The notes under the pieces: generated by a model
Told to the model about the DNA's origin: nothing
The model's database searches: none
The model's input: only the letters and a program-made list of their open reading frames with translations
DNA from: Clostridiales bacterium
Lineage (GTDB): Bacteria; Bacillota; Clostridia; Tissierellales; Dethiosulfatibacteraceae
Length of the DNA stretch: 5,152 nt
Direction of reading: 5' to 3'
Assembly: GCA_003539375.1 (NCBI GenBank)
Contig: DPPH01000111.1
Span: 1 to 5,152 of the forward strand
Shown here: positions 4,851 to 5,152 of the stretch, in pieces
Position numbering within the stretch: the stretch's first letter is position 1
Layout of the letters: every line of letters begins with the position of its first letter
Made by a program: the position numbers and the translations under genes

Positions 4851-5152
4851 ATGAAAAGAATATTAGGAGCAATGAGAAAAGCAATAGAAGAACATAATAT
4901 GATAGAAGAAGGGGATAGAGTAGCAGTAGGAGTATCCGGAGGCAAGGATAGTATGCTTTTGCTGGAAGCTTTGAGGAGGTTTCAAACCTTCAGTCCCTAC
5001 AAGTTTGATCTTTTAGCAGTAACAGTGGATTTAGGTTTTGAAACTCAAGGAATAGATAAATTAGAGGATTATTATAAAGAAAATGATATAAACTACGAAA
5101 TTATTAATACAAACATCAGTAAAATAGTATTTGAAGAAAGAGAAGAGAAAAA
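4851..5152 (+). CDS. TtcA/TilS-family PP-loop tRNA-modifying enzyme, N-terminal part (cut by right edge)
   Basis: The first 100 codons of a rightward gene run off the window. The ATG at 4851 follows GAGGTGA. The N-terminal ATP-pyrophosphatase signature is VAVGVSGGKDSMLLL (24-38), with the PP-loop SGGKDS at 29-34. It is followed by LLAVTVDLGF (54-63), a nucleotide-binding alpha/beta pattern. PP-loop enzymes adenylate a tRNA base, then add sulfur or an amine. The sequence around it (MKRILGAMRKAIEEHNMI at 1-18 and KIVFEEREEK at 91-100) resembles the short TtcA-type proteins common in Clostridia, which are thought to thiolate tRNA cytidine and usually carry a PCxxC motif right after this point. 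That motif would lie beyond the edge, so TtcA-like is favoured over TilS (tRNA-Ile lysidine synthetase) but not proven. It would act on tRNA in the cytoplasm. Confidence 0.88.
   Translation, partial: MKRILGAMRKAIEEHNMIEEGDRVAVGVSGGKDSMLLLEALRRFQTFSPYKFDLLAVTVDLGFETQGIDKLEDYYKENDINYEIINTNISKIVFEEREEK

Noticed and set aside
1..5152. A new defence, mobile or biosynthetic system
   Set aside because: No transposase, integrase, repeat array, toxin-antitoxin pair or clustered accessory genes are visible. The genes are mostly housekeeping or single membrane and surface proteins without a shared pathway.

Overview
The window is AT-rich chromosomal DNA of a low-GC Gram-positive bacterium. An anaerobic Clostridia or Tissierellia-type organism is most likely. 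The evidence is the heavy use of ATA, AGA, TTA and GAA codons, strong GGAGG-type ribosome binding sites, a SAM-I (S-box) riboswitch, a DivIC-type division protein, S-layer homology repeats, and a ferredoxin-nitroreductase fusion typical of anaerobes. The lineage is inferred from content only. There is no mobile element, CRISPR array, rRNA or tRNA, and no gene-free stretch longer than about 250 bases.

Layout, left to right. A leftward gene for an unrecognised secreted protein is cut by the left edge (1-296). Divergent from it are two rightward genes. The first (387-1229) encodes a protein with two [4Fe-4S] clusters fused to a flavin nitroreductase. The second (1282-2385) encodes a lipoprotein with an acidic linker, S-layer homology repeats and a thioredoxin-like domain in which both active-site cysteines are replaced. 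These face a leftward unit that ends in a shared hairpin terminator at 2391-2420. That unit runs from a consensus promoter (4179-4207) through a SAM-I riboswitch (4072-4164) with its own terminator (4033-4055), then metK (2811-3995), then a DivIC/FtsB-family gene (2406-2759). Upstream on the same strand is a COG2426-type 'small multi-drug export' membrane protein (4240-4707). Divergent from that is the first 100 codons of a TtcA/TilS-family PP-loop tRNA-modifying enzyme (4851 to the right edge).

The best-supported regulatory story is feedback control of SAM synthesis. The nascent metK leader binds SAM and terminates. When SAM is low, an antiterminator made from the P1 3' strand and the 5' arm of the terminator can form instead. 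Only 51 bases separate metK from the divIC-like gene and I see no hairpin terminator between them, so the division gene may share this control.

Most of the window is ordinary housekeeping DNA, and I did not find a new multi-gene system. The most unusual item is the lipoprotein at 1282-2385. Two start codons were moved downstream of the longest possible ORF (387 instead of 384; 2759 instead of 2768) because of ribosome-binding-site spacing.
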